A DNA stretch of 64,000 bases, taken from NCBI RefSeq assembly GCF_008369935.1, contig NZ_VTUZ01000045.1, positions 1-64,000 of the forward strand, read 5' to 3'. A program made the position numbers and the translations under genes. The notes under the pieces were generated by a model. That model worked only from the letters and a program-made list of their open reading frames with translations. It had not been told where the DNA came from and did not search any database. Positions 53,283 through 61,298 of this stretch are shown in pieces. This DNA is from Paraburkholderia panacisoli (lineage in GTDB: Bacteria > Pseudomonadota > Gammaproteobacteria > Burkholderiales > Burkholderiaceae). Positions within the stretch are counted from its first letter, which is position 1. Each line of letters opens with the position of its first letter.

Positions 53283-54293
53283 TCAGGCGCTGCGCGACTC
53301 AGGTTCGTCGTCGGTCAGCACGCCTGCGTCCTGTGCGGCATCGCGACGATCTTCAGGATCGCCGTGCGCCGCCGTGGTCGGGTTCGGCTCGGCGGCGCGC
53401 TCCGTATTGCGGAGTGCGCCCGAGTCGTGCGCGGGTATTGCCGGATCGGCCTGGGAGACCGGATCGTGGTTCTGTGCGGACCCGGCGATGCCGGCCCGCG
53501 ATGCTGCATGTGCCGTTTCGGCATGTTCTTGCACGGCCGGCGCGTCGAGCGCGTCCGGCTGCGGCGCCGCAACGGCTTCCGCGGCGTTGCCGGCTGCTTC
53601 GGTTTCGTGCAACCCGGCCCCTGCTGCGTCTGCGACCGGCGCTTCAGCTGCCTGCACCGATTCCGCGAGTTCGCCGGCCTCACCTTGTTCGCCCGCCGCC
53701 GACTCCTGCACGGTCTCGCCAGCCTCGCTATCGGCAAACTCGATCGCATGCTGGCCGAGCAGATCCACATTCAGCTGCGCCGACGGATCGGCGAGCGGCG
53801 GCAATTCGTCGAGCGCGGTCAGTCCCAGATCGTCGAGGAATTGCCGCGTGGTCGCGTACAACGCCGGACGTCCCGGCACGTCACGATGACCGATCACTTC
53901 GATCCAGCCGCGATCTTCGAGCTGCTTGACGACCTGCGTATTCACCGTGACGCCGCGAATCTCTTCGATATCGCCACGCGTCACCGGCTGCCGGTAGGCA
54001 ATGATCGCGAGCGTTTCGAGCACCGCGCGCGAATATTTCGGCGGCTTCTCAGGATGCAAACGATCCAGATACGAACGCATCGCGGGCTTACTTTGAAACC
54101 GCCAGCCCGACGCCAGCCCGACCAGCTCCACACCGCGCCCAGACCAGTCCTGCTTGAGGTCTTCGAGCAAAGTCCGAACGGTGTCTGCCGACACGCCGTC
54201 GGCAAAGAGCTTGCGCAACTCGCCGAGCTTTAACGGCTCCTGCGCGCAGATCAAGGCAGTCTCGAGGACGATCTTCGCCTCTTGGGTATTCAT
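53283..54293 (-). CDS. scpB: segregation and condensation protein B
   Basis: 336 residues. The two winged-helix domains (about residues 5-165) contain KIVLETALICAQEPLKLGEL, SRAVLETLAIIAYRQPVTRG, IEEIRGVTVNTQVVKQLEDR and YATTRQFLDDLGL. With Smc and ScpA it forms the condensin complex. The last ~150 residues are an acidic Ala/Glu-rich, presumably disordered extension absent from the ~200-residue ScpB of other bacteria. It is followed by rluB after about 60 bases, so the two are probably one transcript. The ribosome binding site is weak. Confidence 0.92.
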   Translation of the reverse strand: MNTQEAKIVLETALICAQEPLKLGELRKLFADGVSADTVRTLLEDLKQDWSGRGVELVGLASGWRFQSKPAMRSYLDRLHPEKPPKYSRAVLETLAIIAYRQPVTRGDIEEIRGVTVNTQVVKQLEDRGWIEVIGHRDVPGRPALYATTRQFLDDLGLTALDELPPLADPSAQLNVDLLGQHAIEFADSEAGETVQESAAGEQGEAGELAESVQAAEAPVADAAGAGLHETEAAGNAAEAVAAPQPDALDAPAVQEHAETAHAASRAGIAGSAQNHDPVSQADPAIPAHDSGALRNTERAAEPNPTTAAHGDPEDRRDAAQDAGVLTDDEPESRSA

Positions 54294-54652
54294 GCAGCTA
54301 GGTCAGACCCTGTGGTCAAAGAACCGGATCAAACAGACGATGTGGAACTGAAGACGCGCTCGCCCGATTCTGATCGGTCATATTGATGGGAGCACGCACC
54401 GGGGGGAGGCGAAACAGACTATCGAGCCAAACCCAGCCGGACGGAGCAGCGATATTCCTGAAAAGGAATCGCGTGACTGAGCGCCATATTACGCAAAAAC
54501 AATCAGTGCGTAAAGGCGGAATCCCCGGCGCATTTTCTGGCCGCGCTCCGGCCGGCGAACCTGAGCGAAAAAACGGAGATAAACCCGGCGAAAACTCCGC
54601 CCTTTTTTAGGCTGTTTCAGTCGCCAGACCGGCTATTTCTCCGCCAGACTCA
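54294..54652. other. intergenic between scpB and aminotransferase genes
   Basis: About 360 bases with no gene. It contains a probable minus-strand terminator at 54566-54599 and presumably the scpB promoter. Confidence 0.45.
54566..54599 (-). terminator. possible terminator after aminotransferase gene
   Basis: On the minus strand CGGAG, a 16-base loop that can pair partly, and CTCCG are followed by TTTTTT. The stem is short, so this is only moderately convincing. Confidence 0.4.
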
Positions 54653-55885
54653 TTAAACGGTCTTGTGCCGCGCCAGGAATTGCTGCAGACGCTCGACGCC
54701 TGCGTCGAGCCGCGCCGTGTCGCATGCGTAGCACCAGCGCACGAAACCCTCGCCCTGCGGACCGAACGCACTGCCGGGCGCCACGCCCAGCCCCACTTCG
54801 CGCACCAGCGCCTTGCACAGTTCGAGGCTGCGCGACGCACCCGGCATCGAGAAGAACAGGTACATCGCGCCGGGCGGCGTCTTGACGTCGACACCCGGCA
54901 CGGCCGACAGCGCGCGCACCAGATGGTCGCGCGACGCTTTCAGATCGTGCACCAGTTCCCGGGTAAAGCGCTCGCCCTGCTCGACGGCCGCAATGCCCGC
55001 CTGCTGGACGAACGACGGCGCGCATGAGGTGTTGTACTCGACCAGCTTGGCCAGATCGTCCATCAATTCGGAGGGCGCCACGATCCAGCCAAGCCGCCAG
55101 CCGGTCATCAGCCACGCCTTCGAGAACGAGTTCACACAGATCACGCGCTCGTCTCGCGCGGCGAGATCGAGAAACGACGGCGCGGTACGCGCCTGCGCGC
55201 CGCTCGCCGCGGAGTCGGCTAAGTCTGCGTGCCCATAGTAGAGACGCTCGTAGACTTCGTCGGCGACGATCCAGATGCCGTTGCGGCGGCAATGCGCGAG
55301 CACGGCGCGTTGGTCGTCTCGGCTCATCACCCAGCCGGTCGGATTGTTCGGCGAGTTGATCAGCAGCATTTTCGTGTCGGGCGTCAGCGCCGCCAGCAAT
55401 TGCTCGACGTCGAGCTGCCAGCCGCGCTCGCCATAGCCCAGCGCGACCGTCTCGACATGCGCACCAAGAATCCTCGGAATCTCGACCAGATTAGGCCAGA
55501 GAGGGGTCACCGCGACGACCCGATCGCCGGCGCCCACGACCAGTTGCGCGGCAAGCATCAACGCGTTGACGCCGGCGCTCGTGACCGCGACGTGGTCCGC
55601 CGAGGTCGCACCGTGCAGTTCGCTGACGTAGTTCGCGAGGGCCGCGCGCAATGGTGCGATGCCCAGGTTGTGCGTGTAGAACGTCGCGCCGGCGGCCAGT
55701 GCGGAGCTGGCGGCGTCGCGGATGAAGGCTGGCGTGACCCGGTCGGATTCGCCGAACCAGAACGGCAGCACGTTGTCGACGCCGAAACCGGCGTTGGCGA
55801 CTTCACGAATTTGCGAAGGACGCAGCGCGCGCACGGCGTCGCGCGCATTCGGGATGGATGGCACAGACGAATCCAATTCGCTCAT
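54653..55885 (-). CDS. class I/II pyridoxal-phosphate aminotransferase
   Basis: 410 residues of fold-type I. Visible blocks are TPLWPNLVEIPRILGAHVE, LLINSPNNPTGWVMSRDD, IVADEVYERLYYG, and the PLP lysine (residue 256) in NSFSKAWLMTGWRLGW; the substrate-binding Arg is in GFVRWCYAC. It transfers an amino group between an amino acid and a 2-oxo acid. The specificity (aspartate-, alanine- or aromatic-type) cannot be read. GGAAG precedes ATG 55885. It is monocistronic; a LysR gene lies upstream on the same strand. Confidence 0.9.
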   Translation of the reverse strand: MSELDSSVPSIPNARDAVRALRPSQIREVANAGFGVDNVLPFWFGESDRVTPAFIRDAASSALAAGATFYTHNLGIAPLRAALANYVSELHGATSADHVAVTSAGVNALMLAAQLVVGAGDRVVAVTPLWPNLVEIPRILGAHVETVALGYGERGWQLDVEQLLAALTPDTKMLLINSPNNPTGWVMSRDDQRAVLAHCRRNGIWIVADEVYERLYYGHADLADSAASGAQARTAPSFLDLAARDERVICVNSFSKAWLMTGWRLGWIVAPSELMDDLAKLVEYNTSCAPSFVQQAGIAAVEQGERFTRELVHDLKASRDHLVRALSAVPGVDVKTPPGAMYLFFSMPGASRSLELCKALVREVGLGVAPGSAFGPQGEGFVRWCYACDTARLDAGVERLQQFLARHKTV

Positions 55886-56299
55886 CGAGGCTTCCGCACG
55901 GAGAAAAAATAAAGGCTGATGCTCAGGAAAGGCGATAGTTTAGCGCGGCGCCCGTCGTGGAAGCAGCGAAGGCGGCAGCCGGCCGGGTACGGCCGAAAGG
56001 ACGGTTACGGCAAAGTTTGCTGCCCGGGCGGTAACGCTCGCCCGCGCGCGTGCCATTGCTCGCCACGCGCGGGCCATCGCCTGAATCGCGACGCTGCTGC
56101 AGACCCCAAGCCTCCGCCCCACCGCGTTGCGGGCGATGCCGTCAGGTCGCGCCAGCGCACCAGTTCGCCCCTGCGCTCCACAAGCGGCACGAGTGGTCGC
56201 GCCCCCATCGAAGCGCCAACCACGGCAGCACGCTCGCGCCCGCCTCGACTCGCCGCGCCGAGAAAAAACATGAAACCTCAGCTAGCCGTGTCGCGGAAT
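55886..56299. other. intergenic holding a decayed copy of the lysR 3' end
   Basis: About 410 bases without an intact gene. The right half matches the 3' end of the neighbouring lysR gene (described separately). The left part, 55886-56110, shows nothing recognisable. Confidence 0.5.
56115..56255 (-). pseudogene. degenerate partial duplicate of the lysR 3' end
   Basis: This stretch resembles 56353-56505 inside the intact LysR gene. Shared plus-strand words, in the same order, include CACCAGTTCG, GCGGCACGAG, GGTCGCGCC, CATCGAAGC, CCACGGCAGCACGCTC and GCCCGCCTCGAC. The copy has lost about 20 bases in the middle and is frameshifted: minus-strand translation gives ASMGARPLVPLVERRGELV (compare ASMVARPLVPRAERTVELV) in one frame and AGASVLPWLA in another. 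It is a decayed tandem duplication. Confidence 0.75.
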
Positions 56300-57202
56300 C
56301 TAGCTCAGATCCTCCGCCCGCGCCGGCAATTGACGGATCAAGTCCCACACCGCCTCCGCTGCGGGCGACAGCGAGCGATCACGCCGCCTCACCAGTTCGA
56401 CCGTGCGCTCCGCCCGCGGCACGAGCGGTCGCGCCACCATCGAAGCCCCAGCCGGGAGCGGCAAGGCCAGCCACGGCAGCACGCTCACGCCGACGCCCGC
56501 CTCGACGAGCCCGAAAACGGTCGCGGAATGCCCCAGCTCCTGCACCACCGTGGCACTCACCCCGTATTCCTGCATCGCGGCGTCGATGATCGGCCGGCTG
56601 CCCGACGCGTAGTCGAGCAGCACGAGCTGCTGGCCTTCGAGGTCCGTCCACGCCACCTGTTTCTGCGCCGCCAGGGGGTGGTCGTCGCGCGAGACCAGGC
56701 AGAACGAGTCCGTCATGAGCGCTTCGCTGAGCAGGTCGTCGGCGGAAAACGGGCCGATGATCACGCCGAAATCGACCTCGCCGGACTTGACCTTGCGCAC
56801 CACGTCGCTCTGCACGTCGTCGCGCAGGCCCAATGCGATGTACGGAAACTGCCGCCCGCACGCCGCCACGACGCGCGGCATCAGCCGACAAGCGACCGTC
56901 GGACTTGCGGCCACTACCACGCGTCCGCGCCGCTGCTCGCCGATCTCGCGGATTTCGCGCAGCGCGTCGTCGAGGTCCGACAACAGACGCGACACGCTCG
57001 ACACCAGGTTTCCGCCCACATCGGTGAGTTGTACGTCGCGCGTGGTGCGATCGATCAACTTGAGGCCGATTTCGCCCTCGAGTTCGCGCACACAGCGGCT
57101 CACCGCCGATTGCGTCAGGCCGATTTCATCGCCGGCGCGGCTGAAGCTTTGCAGGCGCGCGACCTCGATGAAAACCCTGAGTTGACGCAGCGTTACATTC
57201 AT
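56300..57202 (-). CDS. LysR-family transcriptional regulator
   Basis: 300 residues. The helix-turn-helix is at residues 1-60 (LRQLRVFIEVARLQSFSRAG, IGLTQSAVSRCVRELEGEIG, KLIDRTTRDVQLTDVG). The periplasmic-binding-like effector domain follows (RVVVAASPTVACRLMPRVVA, GEVDFGVIIGPFSADDLL, GLVEAGVGVSVLPWLALPL). It is presumably a ligand-responsive activator or repressor. It lies upstream of the aminotransferase on the same strand, with no clear divergent target. A decayed copy of its last ~50 codons sits just past its stop. Confidence 0.9.
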   Translation of the reverse strand: MNVTLRQLRVFIEVARLQSFSRAGDEIGLTQSAVSRCVRELEGEIGLKLIDRTTRDVQLTDVGGNLVSSVSRLLSDLDDALREIREIGEQRRGRVVVAASPTVACRLMPRVVAACGRQFPYIALGLRDDVQSDVVRKVKSGEVDFGVIIGPFSADDLLSEALMTDSFCLVSRDDHPLAAQKQVAWTDLEGQQLVLLDYASGSRPIIDAAMQEYGVSATVVQELGHSATVFGLVEAGVGVSVLPWLALPLPAGASMVARPLVPRAERTVELVRRRDRSLSPAAEAVWDLIRQLPARAEDLS

Positions 57203-57328
57203 TTAACAGTCTCATCAATAGCGTCATTTGATGCGTATTGTAAGGCCAAAAAGCCGCCGCGCCCCCTCACGGCGATTTTCGCTGCAATGCAGCAATGCTG
57301 CGCAAACGCACGTTGGTCGGGCCTAGGT

Positions 57329-57343
57329 GCACAAGATTGGTGA
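57329..57343 (+). promoter_or_regulatory. NtrC-like enhancer site
   Basis: GCACAAGATTGGTGA agrees with the enteric NtrC consensus (GCACTAAAATGGTGC) at 11 of 15 positions and lies about 105 bases upstream of the -24/-12 promoter, a usual enhancer distance. Binding is inferred. Confidence 0.45.
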
Positions 57344-57444
57344 TTGTCCCGATTTGCGAGATGGGTTTTTTAGATTCTCATACGCCCCTAGCTAGCGCCC
57401 GCGCTGGCCCGCCGTCACAGGGCTTCGAGGCAGTCGGAATCAAC

Positions 57445-57461
57445 TTGGCACACTTCCTGCA
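57445..57461 (+). promoter_or_regulatory. rpoN site: sigma-54 (-24/-12) promoter
   Basis: TTGGCACACTTCCTGCA has the invariant GG and GC with exactly 10 bases between them and fits the consensus YTGGCACGRNNNTTGCW at all but three positions. Transcription would start near 57472-57475 and run into DUF4096 gene B. Confidence 0.7.
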
Positions 57462-57607
57462 TTTACATGCACACAGGATCGGCGCCATGACTTCTGCCTC
57501 AATAGCAGACCGTGGCAAGCCCGACCCCCTTGGCACTCGCCTATCGAGTGCATGGAGAGTGCGCGGCGCGGGGCAGCGCACCGGAGTTAGCTTCGCTGAG
57601 GTGAAAC

Positions 57608-58009
57608 ATGATGCTGTTCGACGATTTGAGAGACAACGAGTGGGCGCTGGTCGAGGCTTTGTTCTGCGCTGAACCGGCACGGAGCGAACGGCGCGGTCGG
57701 CCGCGTGTGGAAGCGCGCGCGGTTGTCAACGCTGTGCTTTGGGTGCTGTCGACCGGCGAAGGCTGGTCGAAACTGCCGGGCCGCTATCCGTCGCCGCCGA
57801 CTTGCCGCCGTCGCTTCGACGAGTGGCAAGCCGATGGTACGCTCGCCGAAATAGTTAAGCGACTCGGCACGAGCGGCCGTGAAATTTCGCTGCGCGGCCG
57901 GATTGGCGCGACGGCTGCCAAACCGCCGGCACCTCCGAGCCGTGACCGCATGCGCGGCGCGTTCTGGACCAATCCGGAGTCGTGGCGCGCGCCGGTCAAG
58001 ATGGCCTGA
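57608..58009 (+). CDS. solo DUF4096 (transposase-like N-terminal domain) protein B
   Basis: 133 residues. Residues 1-85 form the IS5-type N-terminal domain: DNEWALVEALFCAEPARSER, RGRPRVEARAVVNAVLWVL, STGEGWSKLPGRYPSPPTC, RRRFDEWQADGTLAEIVKRL. No DDE catalytic domain follows; a ~45-residue Pro/Arg-rich tail ends the protein. GAGGTGAAAC precedes ATG 57608. It shares the domain and layout with the gene at 28843-29310. There are no flanking inverted repeats or target-site duplications. The upstream sigma-54 promoter and NtrC-like site suggest regulated expression, unlike an insertion sequence. It is probably a DNA-binding regulator, by inference. Confidence 0.75.
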   Translation: MMLFDDLRDNEWALVEALFCAEPARSERRGRPRVEARAVVNAVLWVLSTGEGWSKLPGRYPSPPTCRRRFDEWQADGTLAEIVKRLGTSGREISLRGRIGATAAKPPAPPSRDRMRGAFWTNPESWRAPVKMA

Positions 58010-58300
58010 CGCCAGAGCTGTTTCACCTCCGGGCGCCTGCGGGCGCCCGGCGTGCATCTGGGCCATCCGACACATGTCGGCATCCGCAGGCCTTGTCATG
58101 GGCACCGCCGCCGGGCGCGCCCAATCCTGTCGTCCCTCCCCTGTGCCTGGCTATACGCGACGTCAGACGCCTCCAAGAGCAGCGCGGGCGGGCGATGTAA
58201 CATCCATTTACTATTACTTACAGCGTGCTTTCGCGCCCCGGCATACCTTTATACGTATGCAAACAGGCCTTGAGTCAGATGGGCTTGACGGGAGCTCCGC

Positions 58301-58555
58301 ATGAAACCAATGTCACTGCTTCTGTGCGGCATTGTGATTTCATCAATGGCCGCACCGGCGCTCGCACAACAGCGCCCACAGGCTTGGAACTGGCGGCCGG
58401 ATCGTGCGGCGGCACTCGAAGCCTGGCAGCAAAGCGAAACGCGCAACCGCGATTTCACGCCTCCGGCGCCGCGCGGCGACTTGCGCGGCGATATTGCGAG
58501 CAACGTACGGGCGCGGCCTGATACGCCTCGCGAAAATGGGACGCGCCCTCGTTAA
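58301..58555 (+). CDS. small exported protein, 84 aa
   Basis: The signal peptide MKPMSLLLCGIVISSMAAPA with cleavage near ALAQ (residue 22) leads into about 60 hydrophilic residues rich in Arg, Pro and Trp (AWNWRPDRAAALEAWQQSE, DFTPPAPRGDLRGDIASN). Function is unknown; it is probably periplasmic. GGGAGCTCCGC precedes ATG 58301. The base composition before the gene is AT-rich, consistent with a promoter. Confidence 0.65.
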   Translation: MKPMSLLLCGIVISSMAAPALAQQRPQAWNWRPDRAAALEAWQQSETRNRDFTPPAPRGDLRGDIASNVRARPDTPRENGTRPR

Positions 58556-58696
58556 AGGTTGCGGGATGGCCGATCGCTTGACGTCGGCGGCGGCAGTTTA
58601 GTCGACGGTCACACGTCGGGTGATCCTGACGATTTGACGGACACCGGCACTATTGGCAGAGCCTTGAATTACGTCCACGCAGTACCGTTTAAATAA

Positions 58697-58801
58697 TCAG
58701 GGAACCACCCGGCGCCGGACCAGTCTCATTTAACGCCATTAGCACAGCGTGGCAGTAGTAATTCCGGTACGCCCGTATCCTCGCGATACGGGCTTTTTTT
58801 T
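58697..58801 (+). ncRNA. candidate small RNA
   Basis: A perfect intrinsic terminator (GCCCGTATC-CTCGC-GATACGGGC plus eight T) ends here with no gene for about 215 bases upstream. TTGAAT at 58664 and a TTTAAA/TAAATA element at 58688-58695 could be a sigma-70 promoter that starts a ~100-base transcript. Further pairing (GGCGCCGG; GCCA...TGGC) is possible within it. An alternative is a long 3' UTR of the 84-aa gene. Confidence 0.4.
58771..58801 (+). terminator. rho-independent terminator
   Basis: GCCCGTATC at 58771-58779 pairs with GATACGGGC at 58785-58793, followed by a T8 run. Confidence 0.9.
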
Positions 58802-58916
58802 CGCGCAGGCGTCCGCACGGCCGTCAAGCGGCGGTCCGTGTTCATGTGAATGGAGAGAGCGAAAACCACCGCCCGCCGCCGGACAGCAGAGGGACCGGCG
58901 TCACCCGTCCGCGGGC

Positions 58917-59240
58917 TTAAGACCGGACTTCGAGAGCGGCGGTGGAGCGGGCCTCGACTGGGGCGACGACGTAGTCGTTCATCCGCTGTGCAGTCCAGCT
59001 GAGTAGGCGTTCGTCATGTGCGAGCCGCGCAAACTCGGCTTTGCCCCGCTCGGTGAGCACGGCGATGTCGACGGGTGCATGAAAGCCCGGTGCCGGAGCG
59101 ACGGTGCGCTGCCGAACGGTGTCCATCAGGCCCAGCGCGCGAAGATATTGGAAAACGCCCGGCCTTCTGGCCCATGGGACCTGACGATATTGCGCCCGCC
59201 GCAGCGCTTCAAGTACTGCTTCGTTGGAATACGTGGTCAT
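58917..59240 (-). CDS. hypothetical protein, possibly winged-helix
   Basis: 107 residues. The order NEAVLEALRRAQYRQVPWAR, VFQYLRALGLMDTVRQR, then VDIAVLTERGKAEFARLAHD resembles a short winged-helix domain (the LTERGKxEF element is common in MarR/PadR-like wings). No family is recognised with certainty. AAGAAAGAAGTGAG before ATG 59240 provides a ribosome binding site. It could be a small DNA-binding protein. It stands alone. Confidence 0.65.
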   Translation of the reverse strand: MTTYSNEAVLEALRRAQYRQVPWARRPGVFQYLRALGLMDTVRQRTVAPAPGFHAPVDIAVLTERGKAEFARLAHDERLLSWTAQRMNDYVVAPVEARSTAALEVRS

Positions 59241-59433
59241 CTCACTTCTTTCTTAAAGTGCAGCTATGACACATCTATGCCCAACACGTCACCGCGCCAC
59301 CAGTGACGCGCATAGCACCCGCCCTTGGCTGGAACTGGCCGTACTTCGTACAGCCGATTTCGCCAGGTGCTGCCTGGTCTAGTTTCGGAACCCCCGTCGA
59401 ACGGCATGATAGCGTTCTGTCCAAGAGCCGGCG

Positions 59434-60222
59434 ATGCAACCGCTGCGGCGCGATAGCAGGCTCGTAGATTTGTCCCGAAAGACATACGTTACCCCATTTA
59501 AATTGATTCTATTCACTTTATTAGCGCTTTTTTTTGCAGCAATCGTGCGATGGAAGCGCGCCCGCCGCCCCCTTGTCCTGTTCACGCTCGTCCTGTTCTG
59601 GCTGCTCGCCGCGGGCTGGCTGACCGCGCCGTTGCTCGATCTCGTGCAGCCGCGCGAACCAGGTCCCGCGTCCGCCACCTTTGCGCCGCGCACCGCGATC
59701 ATCCTGCTGGGCGGCGGCACCGTCTATAACGGCGACAACATGCTCGTGCCGCCACGCGACGTCCTCGCCCGCATCAAGATGAGCGCGGACAACTATGCCG
59801 CCTGCAAACGAACGGCGGCCACCTGCCAGGTGATCGTGAGCGGCGGCAATCCGCAGCGGCATGACGCGACCGAGGCCGACACCTATCTGCCCTACCTGTT
59901 GCGCCAGCGCGTACCGCGTGCGGACATCGTGCTGGAAAACACCAGCCGCACGACGTACGAAAACGCGCGCAACGTCTCGGCCATCCTGGCGCAATCGCGC
60001 TACGACGCGTTGATACTCGTCACCTCCGCGTACCAGATGCGGCGCGCGTTGCTCGACTTTCGCTCTTTTGGCGTGGCGCCGCAGCCGCTCATTTCGAGCG
60101 CGCGGCACGCACGTCTCGGTGTACTCCCGCGCTATGACAATCTGGTGGCCGCAGAGATCGCGCTACATGAACTCGTTGGGATCGCGCAATTTCACGTGTA
60201 TCGCGCAATTGGATGGTTCTGA
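59434..60222 (+). CDS. DUF218 / YdcF-SanA-like membrane protein
   Basis: 262 residues. Two N-terminal membrane helices (LILFTLLALFFAAIV and VLFTLVLFWLLAAGWLTAPL) are followed by the DUF218 domain: AIILLGGGTVYNG, CQVIVSGGNPQRHDATEADT, IVLENTSRTTYENARNVSAI and LVTSAYQMRRALLDF. Proteins of this family (SanA, YdcF, ElyC) act on envelope integrity and possibly lipid-carrier metabolism. The start is uncertain: ATG 59434 has little Shine-Dalgarno sequence, and the first helix begins about residue 22. Confidence 0.85.
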   Translation: MQPLRRDSRLVDLSRKTYVTPFKLILFTLLALFFAAIVRWKRARRPLVLFTLVLFWLLAAGWLTAPLLDLVQPREPGPASATFAPRTAIILLGGGTVYNGDNMLVPPRDVLARIKMSADNYAACKRTAATCQVIVSGGNPQRHDATEADTYLPYLLRQRVPRADIVLENTSRTTYENARNVSAILAQSRYDALILVTSAYQMRRALLDFRSFGVAPQPLISSARHARLGVLPRYDNLVAAEIALHELVGIAQFHVYRAIGWF

Positions 60223-60415
60223 AAATCCAGACATCAGACTTCGGGTCTCGTTCAGACCAGCGGATGCTTTGATCACAAATCGAAAACGACGAGTTGTAAC
60301 AAATCGTTAAGGCAGTTACAAAACCATCTGCTGGAGCGGAGATTGCTGACTAGAATGCATTGTCTTTCCACTGGACAGGCAATACTCGGGTCCACAATCA
60401 ACTGCGGAGGTAACG

Positions 60416-60652
60416 ATGAAAAAAGTGTCCGTGGCAATCCTGGTTTCCCTCACTGCCATCACAGGCGCGGCTTACGCGCAGGACAACGGCATCACGATGA
60501 GCACCGATCCGGCCAAGGCCGCCGATGTCGAACAGCGTGCGCAGGATTTGCAGAACCGCCAGCAAGCCATGCCAAGCGCGCCAGCGATGCCCGAGAAACA
60601 TCACAAGATGGCTCCGCATCACCACAAGAAGGCCGACGCTTCGAGTTCGTAA
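60416..60652 (+). CDS. small exported His-rich protein, 78 aa
   Basis: The signal peptide MKKVSVAILVSLTAITGAA ends at AYA-Q (residue 21). The ~57-residue mature part is helical (ADVEQRAQDLQNRQQA) and ends with a histidine/lysine/methionine segment (PEKHHKMAPHHHKKAD). The cluster could bind metal ions such as copper or nickel in the periplasm; that is inference. GCGGAGGTAACG precedes ATG 60416, a strong ribosome binding site. A strong terminator follows. Confidence 0.75.
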   Translation: MKKVSVAILVSLTAITGAAYAQDNGITMSTDPAKAADVEQRAQDLQNRQQAMPSAPAMPEKHHKMAPHHHKKADASSS

Positions 60653-60698
60653 GCACAGCCCCGGGGGCGCGCACCGCGCCCTCGCCGCAAAGGCGCAC

Positions 60699-60732
60699 AG
60701 CCGAAGCCGGCACTGCCGGCTTCGGCTTTTTT
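60699..60732 (+). terminator. rho-independent terminator
   Basis: AGCCGAAGCCGGC and GCCGGCTTCGGCT form a 13-bp perfect stem with a three-base loop, followed by T residues. It closes the small His-rich gene. Confidence 0.88.
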
Positions 60733-60954
60733 GCGATCTAATGGACTCCCGGGAGCCCTCGCAAAAGACCCGCGAGACTTCGCCGCAACGCGCGGCGGAG
60801 CGCCGGTGCCAGACCCGCGAAGCGCGGCGTGAACGCTGCCCCGCCGGCCCGCGCCCGGCGTTCGGCGCCCGGCTGCCGGTGTGCTACAGTCGCGCACCAA
60901 CCGGCACCCGGCCGGAATCCCCTAACCCGTGCGCACCCTGGTGCGGAGGACAGC

Positions 60955-61212
60955 ATGAGCAATATCCAGCTAGATATCGAGTGGACCGAAGCAGCATCTC
61001 GCAAAATTGAAAAACTGATGCCGCGCGGCGGTCAGGAAGCGTTCCTCGCGCTGCCGCCCGTCGAGTGCCTGCCGATGGAAGGCGACGTGCTGTTTCTCGG
61101 CCCGGACGGCAAGCAGCAACCGTTTATCGTCGCGGAACGCCAGTACCATCACGACGGCGATGCCGACTGGACCATCATCCTGATCCTCGACGTCCCGCAA
61201 GCCACCCACTAA
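60955..61212 (+). CDS. small conserved hypothetical protein, 85 aa
   Basis: The sequence MSNIQLDIEWTEAASRKIEK is followed by PRGGQEAFLALPPVECLPME, GDVLFLGPDGKQQPFIVAER and QYHHDGDADWTIILILDVP. It is cytoplasmic, of mixed alpha/beta composition, and its function is unknown. GGAGGACAGC precedes ATG 60955, an excellent ribosome binding site. It stands alone and is closed by an inverted repeat shared with the facing gene. Confidence 0.75.
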   Translation: MSNIQLDIEWTEAASRKIEKLMPRGGQEAFLALPPVECLPMEGDVLFLGPDGKQQPFIVAERQYHHDGDADWTIILILDVPQATH

Positions 61213-61216
61213 AGAA

Positions 61217-61267
61217 AACGGCGAGTGAAGCGCGAGCCGGCACCGGCCACGCGCGTCACTCGCCGTT
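61217..61267. terminator. convergent hairpin terminator
   Basis: AACGGCGAGTGA (61217-61228) pairs with TCACTCGCCGTT (61256-61267), a 12-bp stem with a ~27-base loop that itself has pairing potential. It lies between converging genes. T tracts are weak. Confidence 0.55.
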
Positions 61268-61298
61268 ATGCAGTTCGCCTGAGTCCGAGTCCGAACGC

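Larger units (their letters stand above)
57203..57607. promoter_or_regulatory. control region of DUF4096 gene B
   Basis: About 400 bases without a supported gene, between lysR (minus) and DUF4096 gene B (plus). It holds the NtrC-like site at 57329-57343 and the sigma-54 promoter at 57445-57461, followed by a ~135-base leader with a short hairpin (GCACTCG-CCTAT-CGAGTGC). Confidence 0.6.
58556..58916. other. intergenic with candidate sRNA
   Basis: About 360 bases with no coding gene. The segment up to 58801 contains a candidate small RNA with a strong terminator. The rest, up to the 3' end of the minus-strand gene, shows nothing. Confidence 0.45.

Noticed and set aside
57295..57672. 125-codon frame covering the sigma-54 promoter and leader of DUF4096 gene B
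   Set aside because: It begins before the promoter and overlaps the real gene in another frame; composition is not protein-like.
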